Assembly (NCBI RefSeq): GCF_030384665.1
Contig: NC_083675.1
Span: 1,484,001 to 1,548,000, forward strand
Length of the DNA: 64,000 nucleotides
Direction of reading: 5' to 3'
Source: Lodderomyces elongisporus
Lineage: Eukaryota > Ascomycota > Pichiomycetes > Serinales > Debaryomycetaceae
Shown here: positions 41,360 to 51,915 of the stretch, piece after piece
How the letters are laid out: each line of letters opens with the position of its first letter
How positions within the stretch are numbered: the first letter of the stretch is position 1
Position numbers and translations under genes: made by a program
Notes under the pieces: model-generated
The model's input: only the letters and a program-made list of their open reading frames with translations
Databases searched by the model: none
Told to the model about the DNA's origin: nothing

Positions 41360-43175
41360 CTAAAAAAGTGAATAAAACGTAATGAACATGAACTGTGTAA
41401 AAATTGTAAAAGCAATTGCAAATATATTTGGTGCAAGTTTCAAGCAGCCACTATCAACAGGTTCAATCTGATGATGTTGGTTGTTTTCGTTTTCATTGTC
41501 GTATTCATTGTCATTGTCATCTCCTTGTTGTTTTTCTCCCAGCTGCCTGAGTGAAGAAGAAGATGATGATGAGGAAGAAGAAGAAGAAGAAGAAGAACCT
41601 GGAGTGTTTTTATCCAGGTTCATTGAACCCCCTTTCTTATCACCCTTTGATTTTTTACCATTGTCATCTTCAGACAGATCAACTATACTGCCATCTTCTT
41701 TGGTTCGTGCAGTAACTTTGTTATTGTTGTAGTCAGTGCATTCAACTTTTCCGCCTCTAACAGCAAGCAAAATATCCAGCTTCGACCATTTGGCACAATC
41801 AAATGTTGGTGAAGTACTAGTAACAATTGCGCTACCCTTGACCAACTTCAAAGTTTTGAACTTGATTTCTTCAACTGGACCCGTGATTTCCAAAGCACCC
41901 CCAATCATCTTTAATTTTGGAAAGAAATCGACTCTTGTGATTTGCTTGTTATTGATAAGCATCAACCCGCCACCAATCTCCTCCAATTTGGGGAAATCAA
42001 TGCTGGTCAATTTTGAATTCTTTGTTAAATCCAACGTTCCCTTAACGTATTGCAACTCAGGAAGCTTGAGCAGTGAGAAATAGTTATTTTGTAAGTTGAA
42101 AGAGCCATCAACTATTTCCAAGCTATTCAATTGTAAAACTGCAACATTGTTAATACTCAATTCACCAACTTCTTTCAAATTGGGCAAGCTAACTTTGATA
42201 TCCTTATTATTTGAGCTCAAATGGAAGCATTTTGAAATTTTCTCGACATTGCATTCAATATGGTCCATATATCTATTATTATTAATATCAAAGACTTTCA
42301 ATTCGTTGGTCAAAAAACCAGAAAAACCAGTCAATGAAGTATCCGAAATAATAATACTTTCCAATCCTTGAATTTTGTTGTTAAATTGCACATTACTCAA
42401 CAATGGTAAAATCTCCCAACTGATGCCCAAAAGGGTTTTCAAATTTGGTAGACCTATAAGCGTTAATGCTGGCAACTCATATAAATTGAACCATCCAAAA
42501 ATATTACACAATTCAGGACTCTCTACTCTGATCAAATCAGGCGAGTTGTAGATTGTGAGGTTACCATTCAAGGTTTTCAAGTTAGCCAATGAGATTATGG
42601 GGTAACCGAATTCGCTTATGATGATATTACCAGTAATTGTTTCGCACTCAGCAATAGTGTTCAAGTCCGCAATCGAATGGATACGAATTTCCGGCTTGTT
42701 ACATTGATGGTTCTCTTCTGGGACTTTACCACCAATGACATCCTCGACTTCGTCACTGACATTGTCACTGACATTGCCGCTGGCAATGTCATTGACCTTG
42801 TTATCGACAGCATCATCATCATCATCATCATTCAAAACTTTATCAATTACAGCATCCAGGTGTTCAAGACTTAATTGTGAAAACCCTGGTGAGTTTTCCA
42901 TTTGTTTGCAAGCACCAAAGAACTGAGAATCTGAAGCAACATCAGCTAAAGGTTGCACAGCGTTTGCATTCACAAGTTCATCATGTTTTATTTGTTCTGC
43001 TCAAAGTTTAGCGTTAGTACTTATTTTTATAAATATATATATAAATATATATACATATGTGATTTATAACGTGAAATTTACTATAATTCACAGCTTAATA
43101 CATACTTGTTTTCTCTTGCAAGGCAGTTGCAATTTGTGTGAAAGAGCTTAAAAGTATTATCAAAAATGGATTCAT
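41360..43175 (-). CDS. ECM33: ECM33-family GPI-anchored cell-wall protein (spliced)
   Basis: A 568-residue secreted protein, complement(join(41360..42996,43106..43175)). Exon 1 (70 bases) encodes the signal peptide MNPFLIILLSSFTQIATA. The 109-base intron has GTATGT at 43105, TACTAAC at 43019-43013 and ends in CAG at 42997. Frame is kept exactly, and exon 2 alone has no ATG for its first 22 codons. The body is the receptor L-domain-like leucine-rich beta-helix of Ecm33/Sps2/Pst1: TIAECETITGNIIISEFGYP opens it, followed by repeated L..L..I..L units. The C terminus has a Ser run, an acidic stretch and a hydrophobic GPI signal after EPVDSG. Ecm33 is needed for wall integrity and mannoprotein layering. 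Unusual: about 90 residues between signal peptide and L domain, including an Asp run and a VSDNVSDEV repeat, that ordinary Ecm33 lacks. It could be a paralogue such as ECM331. Confidence 0.85.
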
Positions 43176-44227
43176 GTTTGGATGTTTGTTAAAACGTTTT
43201 TTTGAAGAGAAAGTGTTTTCCTTTTTGGCAAAGATTAAAAGGACATTTGTTTCCCTATTTATACACCTGTAAAATCAACTTTAAACGTATGCTTTTCTAT
43301 ATGTGTGTAATAGTTTCCGTGTATAACTTAAAGTAAATGTATATATTTGAGCTTTTGCAGCCAATGTGAGCATAACAACATCTTGTTCATTGACCCTCAA
43401 TAAAGTATGACAGAGAAACATACACACACACGCACACACACAATGAGTTTCAGATACGTTGTACTTTCTCAAATTGGGTCAACATTTACTTTTCTACTAT
43501 ATTTTCCATAAAAAGAATCAGATTTTACCCCTTTGTTTCCAACAATAGCGAAGTATTATTTAGGTTTAAGAGAAAACAAAAAACAATCAAACAAACAAGA
43601 AATGTAAGCCATCCTTTTCATAGCTACTACACTTTAACACATTTGTGTTATGGATCTGAATTTTTGTTTCTATACTTTGTTCCAGTTGTAAAGGTATGAG
43701 TTGAAGTGCAGACTCCTATCATATAAGTCTATTAGAAAATAAGATTGACTGGCTTGTTTTGATTTTTGCCACTTTTCTTATTATTGCTATTGTTGTTATT
43801 CTTCCTCTTCTTTGGTCAAAAAAAAAAAGGTTTTGCAGCCAACATTCCATCTACAAGTCTGTGTTTGTATGCGTGTGCGCAAGACCAACATTTTGTTGAT
43901 TATTTTTTTTTTCTTCTTCTTCTTGCTCCTCCTCCTCCTTTTTTTTTCCTCCATGTACTAACAGCGAGCGCATATTATGAGTTTAACTGTCTAGAAGGTA
44001 GCAGTCGTCAGCAACAATTTTAGACTCAATTGTTATCGCCTCGACAAGCAAACATCTTCAAACTGTTGATTGATCTTTCAACGATTCCACTCTCAACACC
44101 CACACACACACCAACACAAACCAACACAAGCACAAGTGCACGTCTTTGGAAAGCATTATTTTTATACACTTCAGCAATACCATACACAGTATATCCAGTC
44201 TAATTTACGTATATCAATTCGTTCGTC
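43176..44227. other. Divergent intergenic region ECM33-like/VMA16
   Basis: About 1.05 kb. It has a CA tract (43422-43442), T-rich runs, a CCT/CTT repeat (43910-43945) and a TACTAAC at 43956-43962. No coding frame is convincing. Confidence 0.65.
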
Positions 44228-44821
44228 ATGTCGTATACATCTTCAGCATTGGTGATTACGTCTTTATTGACGGTGGGAGGTTACATGCTCTTTACCGGCT
44301 CAGGTGAATCCTTTAATGTTGGTGAATTTCTAGAAAGCACATCTCCATACATGTGGGCATCATTAGGTATCGCATCATGCATAGGTTTTTCCGTTGTCGG
44401 AGCTGCATGGGGTATATTTATCACAGGAACATCAATTATCGGTGCTGGTGTCAAGGCACCCCGAATTACAACAAAGAATTTGATCTCGATTATCTTTTGT
44501 GAAGTTGTTGCCATCTACGGATTGATCATGGCCATTGTGTTCAGTTCAAAGTTGACCAGCGTTAGTAGCGACTTGTTGTACACAAAGGAGAATTTATACA
44601 CTGGATACTCGTTGTTCTGGGCCGGTCTCACCGTTGGAATTTCAAACTTGATTTGCGGTATTGCAGTTGGGATTACAGGTTCCACAGCTGCCATCTCAGA
44701 TGCAGCAGACAGTGCATTGTTTGTCAAGATTTTGGTGGTGGAAATTTTTGGATCTGTTTTGGGTTTATTTGGTTTGATTGTGGGACTTTTGATGACCGGT
44801 AAAGCTCAGGAGTTTAGCTGA
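44228..44821 (+). CDS. VMA16: VMA16, V-ATPase proteolipid subunit c''
   Basis: Subunit c'' of the membrane-embedded Vo rotor of the vacuolar H+-ATPase, which acidifies vacuole, Golgi and endosomes. The 197-residue protein has five hydrophobic segments. The essential proton-carrying glutamate is Glu92 in [11 protein letters not shown]. Family blocks [25 protein letters not shown] and [12 protein letters not shown] are nearly identical to S. cerevisiae Vma16 (213 residues), which has a slightly longer N terminus. The ATG at 44228 is the only candidate. The gene is convergent with RPN1, the same neighbour and orientation as YHR026W-YHR027C in S. cerevisiae. Confidence 0.97.
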   Translation: MSYTSSALVITSLLTVGGYMLFTGSGESFNVGEFLESTSPYMWASLGIASCIGFSVVGAAWGIFITGTSIIGAGVKAPRITTKNLISIIFCEVVAIYGLIMAIVFSSKLTSVSSDLLYTKENLYTGYSLFWAGLTVGISNLICGIAVGITGSTAAISDAADSALFVKILVVEIFGSVLGLFGLIVGLLMTGKAQEFS

Positions 44822-45050
44822 GTCTAGATGAATAAAGAGCTGATGATAGAAGAGGTATTGTGTGTTGCAATCAAATACAGAGAGAAAAGTCAAAATGACG
44901 AAAAAAAAACGAATATTTATTCTTATTTTTGTATTTTGTAAAATGTAAATCGTGAATTGCAATTTGTTTTGCAATTGTATCACGTTTTCTCTTATTCCTT
45001 ATTAGCTGTTGGCTCTATTATTCTAAATGTTTACAAAATCTTATAAACCT

Positions 45051-48038
45051 TTATGAATCTACTTCCATAAACTCTGGATTCTTTTTCAAAATCACAATAC
45101 CTTCAAGAGCATTGCTTAGACTTATCCACTCTTCACTGTTTTCTAGTTCCGCTCGCTCACCATGATTCAACAAAACTGGTGTTGCTTGAGTGACCCATCC
45201 AGTGATGGTCTTTGGCTTACCTGCCTGACCAACAACGTCAACTGCCTGACCAACTCTGACATTAACTCTCAATGGTTCCAACTTCTCATCCACAGTCACC
45301 AACATTCTAGGCTTTACCGCTGGTGTAAGGTAGTACAATAACTCATGTGAGGTTTCAGTTGTTGTATCATTGAGTATAAACGCTTTTGGATCGAGTAATG
45401 CAACTGAAACAGTCAACAAAGAGGCCAAGGAGGTCTTAGACAATACCGTACGCTCCAAATTATAAGGCGACAAGGTCAAGGTTCCTTTACCCAAATGCAA
45501 CAAACCTTGTGCAATTCGCACCATAAACAAGGAATCTGGAGATTTGATATAGTACGATGCCAATTGCCTCAACAATTGCGCCAATCTAGCATTGTTGGTA
45601 CCAGTACCAACCAAACCCATGGAGTAAATTGCGTTTTGAGCTACTTCCAAATCAGGATCATGCGAGTAACGAGACAACGTCTCAAACACTTTCATTTGCG
45701 GGTTAGCAACAGATACCAAACCCATAGCCAACGGTACTGCTCTACGGATCAAAGAGTTTCCGTAGTGCATCAAGTGTCCAAAATGACGTAATGACATATC
45801 CTGCCCAATATCTTCACCCATAGCAATACAAGCCAAACCGAGCACGGCTATGCCTTGGTAAAGTTCATCGTCTTCATCAATTTCGGCTTCATCATCATCA
45901 TCATCATCGTCGGCACCATCATTGCCTTCTTCACTCTTGTGCTCTTCTTTTTTGATTTCAGATTTGGCATCGCCCAGTTGCACACCTTCCGCATTACCAG
46001 AATTACTATTGCCATTGGTTGCTCTATTTTTGGAGCCTTGAGCACTTTCGGCACTTTCAGTACTGTTAGCACCTTCAACAACTTCGGCGTCTTCCATTTC
46101 AACATCACCATCTTGTTTTTGTTGGTCTTCTTCGGATTGAGATAATTTCGTTTCTTCATCTAATTGACTCTTTGGCTTGGTAGTGCACATTTGCAAAAGA
46201 GCTTGGATTTGCAACACGTTTCCAGTACCTGCATATGCACAAATGTTTACCAAAACCTTCAATGTCTTGCTGATTGGATGTTCAATAGCATCAATGGTTT
46301 CCAATACATCTTCCACTTGCTCAGTCTTGCCCATGTACAAGAGACCCAACCCCAATGCCATAAATTTAATAAATTTGTTTGTTAATTGTGTGAAATCTCT
46401 TTCAAGCAAGGTTTGTAAGATAGTTGATGTAATGTCACCATGACAAGTGCCAACAAATGTATGGCCCAAAGCTAATGCAGCAAGACACGATACTTCCAAA
46501 GATGTATCCAAATCGGACACCAATGGAAGTAGCAAATCCAAGACTTCTTCATTTGCAGATCCTGCATAAGCAATTCCGAGACCATTTATAGCAGAAGTTT
46601 GGTAAAGCTTATTAGGGTCATTGACATATTCTTGCAACAATGCAAGAGCCGCATCAACATCGTCGTGGACATTGGCGGATACAATACCTGTACCAAGCAA
46701 AGCACCTGCTTTCACCTCTTGATCCTCAGAGTACGTAAATTTATCCAATACTTGCAAACCTTCATTGACATTCCATTGGTTAAGAGCACCAAGAGATGCA
46801 GTAGTGGAAACCATACCTTTACCTTTTGTCCTATAAATCCAGGATTTGTTATCTTCATCCGTCTGAACCAATTTATCTTTTCCAAACCCTTGATTGACAA
46901 AAGCGTTAACAAATGCAGCGGCCAAGTTCTGCTTGGCGGAATCAATGGAACCTGAAGTACCTAAACCAAACTTGGAGTTTTCCAAATGCGATTTGTAAAT
47001 ATCCTCTGGAACTTTTGGATCAAGAAGATTGAGTTCCTTTGTCAAGTATTGGAAATAATCGGCTAATTTAACATTACTGATTGTGTCTTGGACCTCTTGG
47101 TCTTCATCAGGAAGTTTGAAACTGCTATTCTGCTGCGATAAGATAAATCCCAACTGCTCGTGTACTGACTTGTCTTTCGAAGAATCAAAAACTTGCTTGA
47201 TCAATTGATGGTCATCCAACCTGATGGCAATCGTTAAAGCTTGAGTTAGTTCGCCATGGGCCAAATAAATACTGAATGCAGTATTTAAAAATGCCAAGTC
47301 ATCTGGTGGCGCCAAGTAAGGAACCACACTTGTGACGTAAAGACATGCTCTCGCATAAGTGTTGTCGTCAACAAATTGAGCCAACTTTTCAATTGACTCA
47401 ATCTCCAAAAGAAGATCAACAGCATCAGTCTCTGCGTTGTGTTTCAAGAAAAATGGAACAATTTTTAATGCCAACTTGACCAATTTTGCAATTAATACCT
47501 CGTCTAAGCCCAAGTTCTCTTGATAAGATTCTCCAATCTCCAATGCCAAGTGACGCATGTATTCGTGACCCCAGTCTGCAAGTGTATCGTCGTTGGACAA
47601 CAATCGATACTTTAGTGATTCTCTTTGTCCTTCATTTGAATATGTCATTGCCAAAATGGACAAAATGTCTGCCAATTTTGTCACAATTGCATTATCATGC
47701 AGTAATTTCTCAGACCAATCGTCATAGAGCTTTGTCAATGCTGGATAGTGAGGTCTTAAAAACTTTAATGGTTTGGGCACAGCTGTCATTGAAGTTGTTG
47801 ACTCTTGAATGTGCTTTTTCAAGGAATCGAGAATACCACTATATATCTTCTCATCTTGGCTTGTAGACTCTGTAAGCTTCTCCACCAATGATTCCAACTC
47901 ATCTTTCAATTGTTGATCTTCCTCAGAAAGCTCTTCCTCGCTTTCTTTGATTTTTTTTGTTTGTGCATCCTTGGTTGGTTGTGTAGACTCTGATGTCTTT
48001 CTTACTTTCTCCTTTGGTGGATCCTGGATTGGTGCCAT
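45051..48038 (-). CDS. RPN1: RPN1, 26S proteasome base subunit
   Basis: The large non-ATPase scaffold subunit of the 19S regulatory particle base; it binds ubiquitin, shuttle factors (Rad23, Dsk2, Ddi1) and Ubp6. The 995 residues match the yeast length (993). A charged N terminus precedes a helical arm, then the PC (proteasome/cyclosome) repeats as a toroid (for example GALLGTGIVSANVHDDVDAAL, SAINGLGIAYAGSANEEVL and AVPLAMGLVSVANPQ). A long acidic insert at about 630-715, with Ser/Glu/Lys-rich sequence and an Asp run, interrupts the repeats and is a variable feature of yeast Rpn1. The start is an ATG in ACC context. A PACE-like element for Rpn4 lies about 280 bases upstream (48320-48328). Confidence 0.98.
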   Translation of the reverse strand: MAPIQDPPKEKVRKTSESTQPTKDAQTKKIKESEEELSEEDQQLKDELESLVEKLTESTSQDEKIYSGILDSLKKHIQESTTSMTAVPKPLKFLRPHYPALTKLYDDWSEKLLHDNAIVTKLADILSILAMTYSNEGQRESLKYRLLSNDDTLADWGHEYMRHLALEIGESYQENLGLDEVLIAKLVKLALKIVPFFLKHNAETDAVDLLLEIESIEKLAQFVDDNTYARACLYVTSVVPYLAPPDDLAFLNTAFSIYLAHGELTQALTIAIRLDDHQLIKQVFDSSKDKSVHEQLGFILSQQNSSFKLPDEDQEVQDTISNVKLADYFQYLTKELNLLDPKVPEDIYKSHLENSKFGLGTSGSIDSAKQNLAAAFVNAFVNQGFGKDKLVQTDEDNKSWIYRTKGKGMVSTTASLGALNQWNVNEGLQVLDKFTYSEDQEVKAGALLGTGIVSANVHDDVDAALALLQEYVNDPNKLYQTSAINGLGIAYAGSANEEVLDLLLPLVSDLDTSLEVSCLAALALGHTFVGTCHGDITSTILQTLLERDFTQLTNKFIKFMALGLGLLYMGKTEQVEDVLETIDAIEHPISKTLKVLVNICAYAGTGNVLQIQALLQMCTTKPKSQLDEETKLSQSEEDQQKQDGDVEMEDAEVVEGANSTESAESAQGSKNRATNGNSNSGNAEGVQLGDAKSEIKKEEHKSEEGNDGADDDDDDDEAEIDEDDELYQGIAVLGLACIAMGEDIGQDMSLRHFGHLMHYGNSLIRRAVPLAMGLVSVANPQMKVFETLSRYSHDPDLEVAQNAIYSMGLVGTGTNNARLAQLLRQLASYYIKSPDSLFMVRIAQGLLHLGKGTLTLSPYNLERTVLSKTSLASLLTVSVALLDPKAFILNDTTTETSHELLYYLTPAVKPRMLVTVDEKLEPLRVNVRVGQAVDVVGQAGKPKTITGWVTQATPVLLNHGERAELENSEEWISLSNALEGIVILKKNPEFMEVDS

Positions 48039-49184
48039 CTTTCAATAGATATTATTTTTTAAAACTTAAAAAAGAAGAAAAAATAAAAATGATGATTGAT
48101 CTCAAATGGAAAAGAAAAGAAACTTATAAAAAAAATAGTGAAATAAAAATGGTGGCGCCAAAGTTGATATTGCGAATGAACTTTCAAAGTATTGGTAACC
48201 CTTTTGTTTTTTTTTTCTTTCTTTCTCCCAGCGATAATATTCACAAATGTCAATAGTCAATGTGCTAGTGCTGAAGTGTGCAAGTACTAGAGTGTGCGAG
48301 CGAGATTTCGTTAAGGAAGAGTGGCAAATCAGGGGCAACTACCATGTGGGTAATTTTGCTGCAAGAATGAGAGAATCACTCATTAGAGAGTTACCAGAAA
48401 AAGACCAATTGAGATCAACATTTCATGAACTTAAACATGTATAGGAACACAGCAATGATAGTCACGAAGAAGAGCATGAGATATATAATGGAAATTTGTC
48501 AATTGATATTATAAAGCAATAACAACAGTGGAAAAAAAAGCGGAAAATAAATTGAAAAAAAAATTGTAAAAAGAAAGTTTAAAAAACCGGGGTGAAAAAA
48601 CTGCAGTCACATATGCCTATTGTTCTGTAGCCCATCATATTCCCAAATTGATAAATTAACTACTATAATTTTCAATTGTGAGATTACTTGTATACTTGTA
48701 AACAAAGAAAAGTCGTTTACAAGGCTCTTGTACTCAACTCTGTTTCTTTATAATTTATAGTGCCAACAACACGTCTCAAATGAAGAGAGAAAGTAAATCC
48801 CAAATAAAAAAAAATCTTATAGTGCTATATCACGTGATCTCTTTTTCTTTCCCTTTTCCTTATTTTTTTTCTTTTCTTTTTTTGCTCCCACTTTTTCTTG
48901 TTTGCATTCTTTTAGTTATAACCTGACTCGGTGTTTACATTTATAATTCAACTTTTTCCTTTAACAAACTTCACGCTTGCGAAATTTGCATCAATTCAAT
49001 CACCTATTTTTTTGGAAAGGGTGCCGATTCCTTTTTTTATTAATTTTTTGTTTTTTTTTTTTTGTTTTTAATATATACAAATCCAACTATAGCCGACTTT
49101 CAGCAAATAAAGATCCCTGGTTTTTTTTTACAATTTATATATCCTATATGTTATAAGACATAGATAAGCATTGAGCCAACTTAA
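48039..49184. other. Divergent intergenic region RPN1/ECM25-like
   Basis: About 1.15 kb. It holds a PACE-like site, a 65-codon frame (48247-48444) that I regard as spurious, a TATCACGTGATC palindromic E-box near 48828 and T-rich tracts. No credible gene was seen. Confidence 0.6.
48320..48328 (+). promoter_or_regulatory. PACE-like Rpn4 site upstream of RPN1
   Basis: AGTGGCAAA differs from the proteasome-associated control element GGTGGCAAA at the first base only and lies about 280 bases upstream of the RPN1 ATG. Confidence 0.5.
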
Positions 49185-51713
49185 ATGGAAAGAATCTTTT
49201 ACAGCACAGATGTTCGTGATCCAATCACCAACTATCCACTCTATATTTTTGACACGTCTTATTTACCACCTACAGATGTCATCGACTATAATGAACTCAT
49301 TTCTACCCTATTACAGCGTCTACCACTGAAACCATACGTTCTTGTGATGTTCTCAAGCGGTCTAAATAAAATCAGCTGGGTTTGGGGTTTAAAGTTCATC
49401 AAAACTTTTATGCTGATTGATAATGACAGCGGGTACAATTTGAAAAATTTGGTCAAGATCTTTTTGGTTCATGACAGTTGGTTTATCAAATCCATAACAT
49501 CTGTATTGCATAATTACAATTATACAAAGAAGAACTTGGTTAACTTAAATAAGCTTTTGGATACATTTGTGTTGGATCCTACAACGCAGGTAAAGCAGTC
49601 AATTCAGTCAACCCAACTTGCTGAATCAGCAGGACTCATTGGGTCCGCTAATGTGGCTGTATCAATGCCAGCTTCAATGCCAGTTTCAATATCAGAGTCT
49701 AATGGAGGAAGCAACCGACAGACCATTGTAATTCATTGTTCAAAGTTAAGCCAATTAAGCGAATACCTTGATATCACTAAATTGAAGATCTCACTCAACA
49801 TATATAAATACAATATGCAATTGGAAGAATCTATCCAGCTCTCAATGAAGGTGACTCCCATCATCAACCCATATGTGACATTATCACCTCAAAGTCATAC
49901 TTTATTTTATCACCACTTGTATCAAATTTTCAACATTATCAATTCTAATTGCTACAAACTCGAATTTGTATTTTACAAACCTGGTAAAAAGGCAAACATT
50001 GCAATCTTGTACGACTGTCTTTGCAGAAACCAAGTCATTTGGATCAATGACTGGGACTTGTACAGCATCACAACGGTTTTCAAACGCATCTTACTGGAGC
50101 TTCCTCATCCACTACTACCTTGGGAGCAGTTAAGATTACCCCTTGGGGATGATCTAGAATATACTAAAAATGCTCTTTTAAAAATAACAGAAAGTCACAA
50201 ACATTCTCTGCAAACGGAAAATTATGATCAATTCTTAATTCAGTTTTTCGACTGCTTGCATCTGCTTTTGGTATATCGAGAAACATCAAAGCATACACCA
50301 GCCACCATTTCTAAAAGCGTTGTTTATTGCTTATCGCACAAAGCTTCGTCAGATGTAAAAGAAACACAGATTCTTCAGCAGTTTATTGAAAATGTTATGA
50401 ATCACTGGCAACAACTCAAAGATTTTTTTGACTATCCATCTGTTGAGCAAATAATTTATGAAAACGAGCAGGACTCCAACAGTAACAACGACAGCAGCAA
50501 TTCGAAAGAAAATGCTTATGACACAACATATGAAATGACTTTTGAAGATGAAAGCAATGACGATGAGACAAGAATTGCTTTCAATACTAATACGATATTA
50601 AAAGAAGACTCTAGCTTAAGGGTCGAAGAAAACAGAGAGGAAACGGATGTTATCCCAAACAATAACGCGTCAATATTCACCAAAGATTTGACTCTGGATC
50701 AAACGACACAACATCCTAACAGGCATGATTCAAGGACTGCACACAATTATAATGATGAAGATGTCTACCAGCCACCATTACCTGAAAGAAGGTCTCGCAG
50801 TACTTCACCAAGCAAAAAGCCCCCAGTGCCCAAGAGGAGACTCGCCAAAGATCCCGACCCTATGTCTTTGCCGCCACTAGCACCACCAGTAGCACCGCAA
50901 CTACCTGCTAGGAGAGAATCCGAGGCGGAGTCAGCTACGTCTTCTATCAGTACTACTCTGCTACCTCCTATACCTCGGAAGCAAAGAGAACGAAGCTTGT
51001 CTCCAAAAAAGACGGAATCACCACGTATTGCGCAGGCAGAATTTGCTAACGAGGGGAATAACCACAACAAAACAAAGGTTACAGGTTCGCATGTAAAAGA
51101 TGATCTGTCATTTTTGAATAAGAAACCAGTTGGCGAAGACGAGAAAGTGGAGAAACAAGAAGATCAGAAACAACAGCAGCTTAAAGTGAATTCTTCAGAC
51201 TCATCAAATGATGAAAATTCAATGATATTACCAAGTATGGACAAAAATGAAAGATCTTCAAAAGCTTCTACTGCAGAGCCTGCGTCTAACAATAATACCT
51301 TTGACTCACTTGGAAAGGAAAACATCCATATATCTACAAATATTCTTAAGTCTAAAGATACATTGACATCTACATCTGCATCCATATCAGCATCATTGAG
51401 TAAATCACAAAAAGCTACTACAAACCAAACATTGTCAAACGAATCAAATTTGCAATTGCAATTCCCACCACAGAAATACCATTTTACCACCACAGCTGCA
51501 TCAAAGAATTTACAATCCAAATCTAATTTCAACATTAAGCCTATCGCAGGCAATTCACCAAACGAACAGAGTGATGCTCATTGCAATTCACAAGAGAACG
51601 AATCATCTGGTGTGACCGTTAAAAAGCCAGTGATTCGTGGTCGTAAAGTGTCACAATTGGCCAAGCTTTTCGAAGAGAGATGCGAAGGTATGCAAATTTT
51701 ACAAAGCATGTAG
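49185..51713 (+). CDS. ECM25: ECM25-like protein: Sec14-like N terminus and degenerate RhoGAP-like region
   Basis: An 842-residue protein. Residues 1-200 resemble a CRAL-TRIO/Sec14-like module (YIFDTSYLPP, KPYVLVMFSSGLNKISWVWGLKF). About 225-400 looks like a RhoGAP domain (YDCLCRNQVIWINDWDLYSITTVFKRILLELPHPLLPWEQ), apparently without the classical catalytic Arg finger. The C-terminal half is disordered, with PPLPERRSRSTSPSKKPPVPKRR, a likely SH3-binding proline motif, and more Pro-Arg repeats. It closes with a conserved-looking IRGRKVSQLAKLFEERCE peptide. S. cerevisiae Ecm25 is a bud-neck and cortical protein linked to cell-wall integrity and endocytosis via SH3 partners. Orthology is inferred from domain order. 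Confidence 0.7.
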   Translation: MERIFYSTDVRDPITNYPLYIFDTSYLPPTDVIDYNELISTLLQRLPLKPYVLVMFSSGLNKISWVWGLKFIKTFMLIDNDSGYNLKNLVKIFLVHDSWFIKSITSVLHNYNYTKKNLVNLNKLLDTFVLDPTTQVKQSIQSTQLAESAGLIGSANVAVSMPASMPVSISESNGGSNRQTIVIHCSKLSQLSEYLDITKLKISLNIYKYNMQLEESIQLSMKVTPIINPYVTLSPQSHTLFYHHLYQIFNIINSNCYKLEFVFYKPGKKANIAILYDCLCRNQVIWINDWDLYSITTVFKRILLELPHPLLPWEQLRLPLGDDLEYTKNALLKITESHKHSLQTENYDQFLIQFFDCLHLLLVYRETSKHTPATISKSVVYCLSHKASSDVKETQILQQFIENVMNHWQQLKDFFDYPSVEQIIYENEQDSNSNNDSSNSKENAYDTTYEMTFEDESNDDETRIAFNTNTILKEDSSLRVEENREETDVIPNNNASIFTKDLTLDQTTQHPNRHDSRTAHNYNDEDVYQPPLPERRSRSTSPSKKPPVPKRRLAKDPDPMSLPPLAPPVAPQLPARRESEAESATSSISTTLLPPIPRKQRERSLSPKKTESPRIAQAEFANEGNNHNKTKVTGSHVKDDLSFLNKKPVGEDEKVEKQEDQKQQQLKVNSSDSSNDENSMILPSMDKNERSSKASTAEPASNNNTFDSLGKENIHISTNILKSKDTLTSTSASISASLSKSQKATTNQTLSNESNLQLQFPPQKYHFTTTAASKNLQSKSNFNIKPIAGNSPNEQSDAHCNSQENESSGVTVKKPVIRGRKVSQLAKLFEERCEGMQILQSM

Positions 51714-51915
51714 ATTCCGCATATAATATTTTAAAAGATTTTGTTTTAAGTCTCAATAAGTGTTTGAAAGAAGGCGATAAAAAAAAATTAGCATTTATTA
51801 TTAAAACAGTGGTGGCTGAAAAAATCAAACTCAGATGTACATATATATACAATTTTTTCCTTTCTTTTTATATAGGTCCTTTTTTTATATTCATCATTTC
51901 GTTTGCATAATTGTT

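Noticed and set aside
43680..43990. A possible 5' leader intron of VMA16 (GTATGA or GTATGC donors and TACTAAC at 43956)
   Set aside because: Donors are non-canonical and the first AG lies directly after the branch sequence. VMA16 is complete without it.
48151..48162. GGTGGCGCCAAA near RPN1 as a PACE element
   Set aside because: The core has three extra bases compared with GGTGGCAAA; the AGTGGCAAA at 48320 is a better candidate.
48247..48444. A 65-codon plus-strand frame with an ATG between RPN1 and the ECM25-like gene
   Set aside because: Short, no recognisable family, and it overlaps the RPN1 promoter with a PACE-like site.
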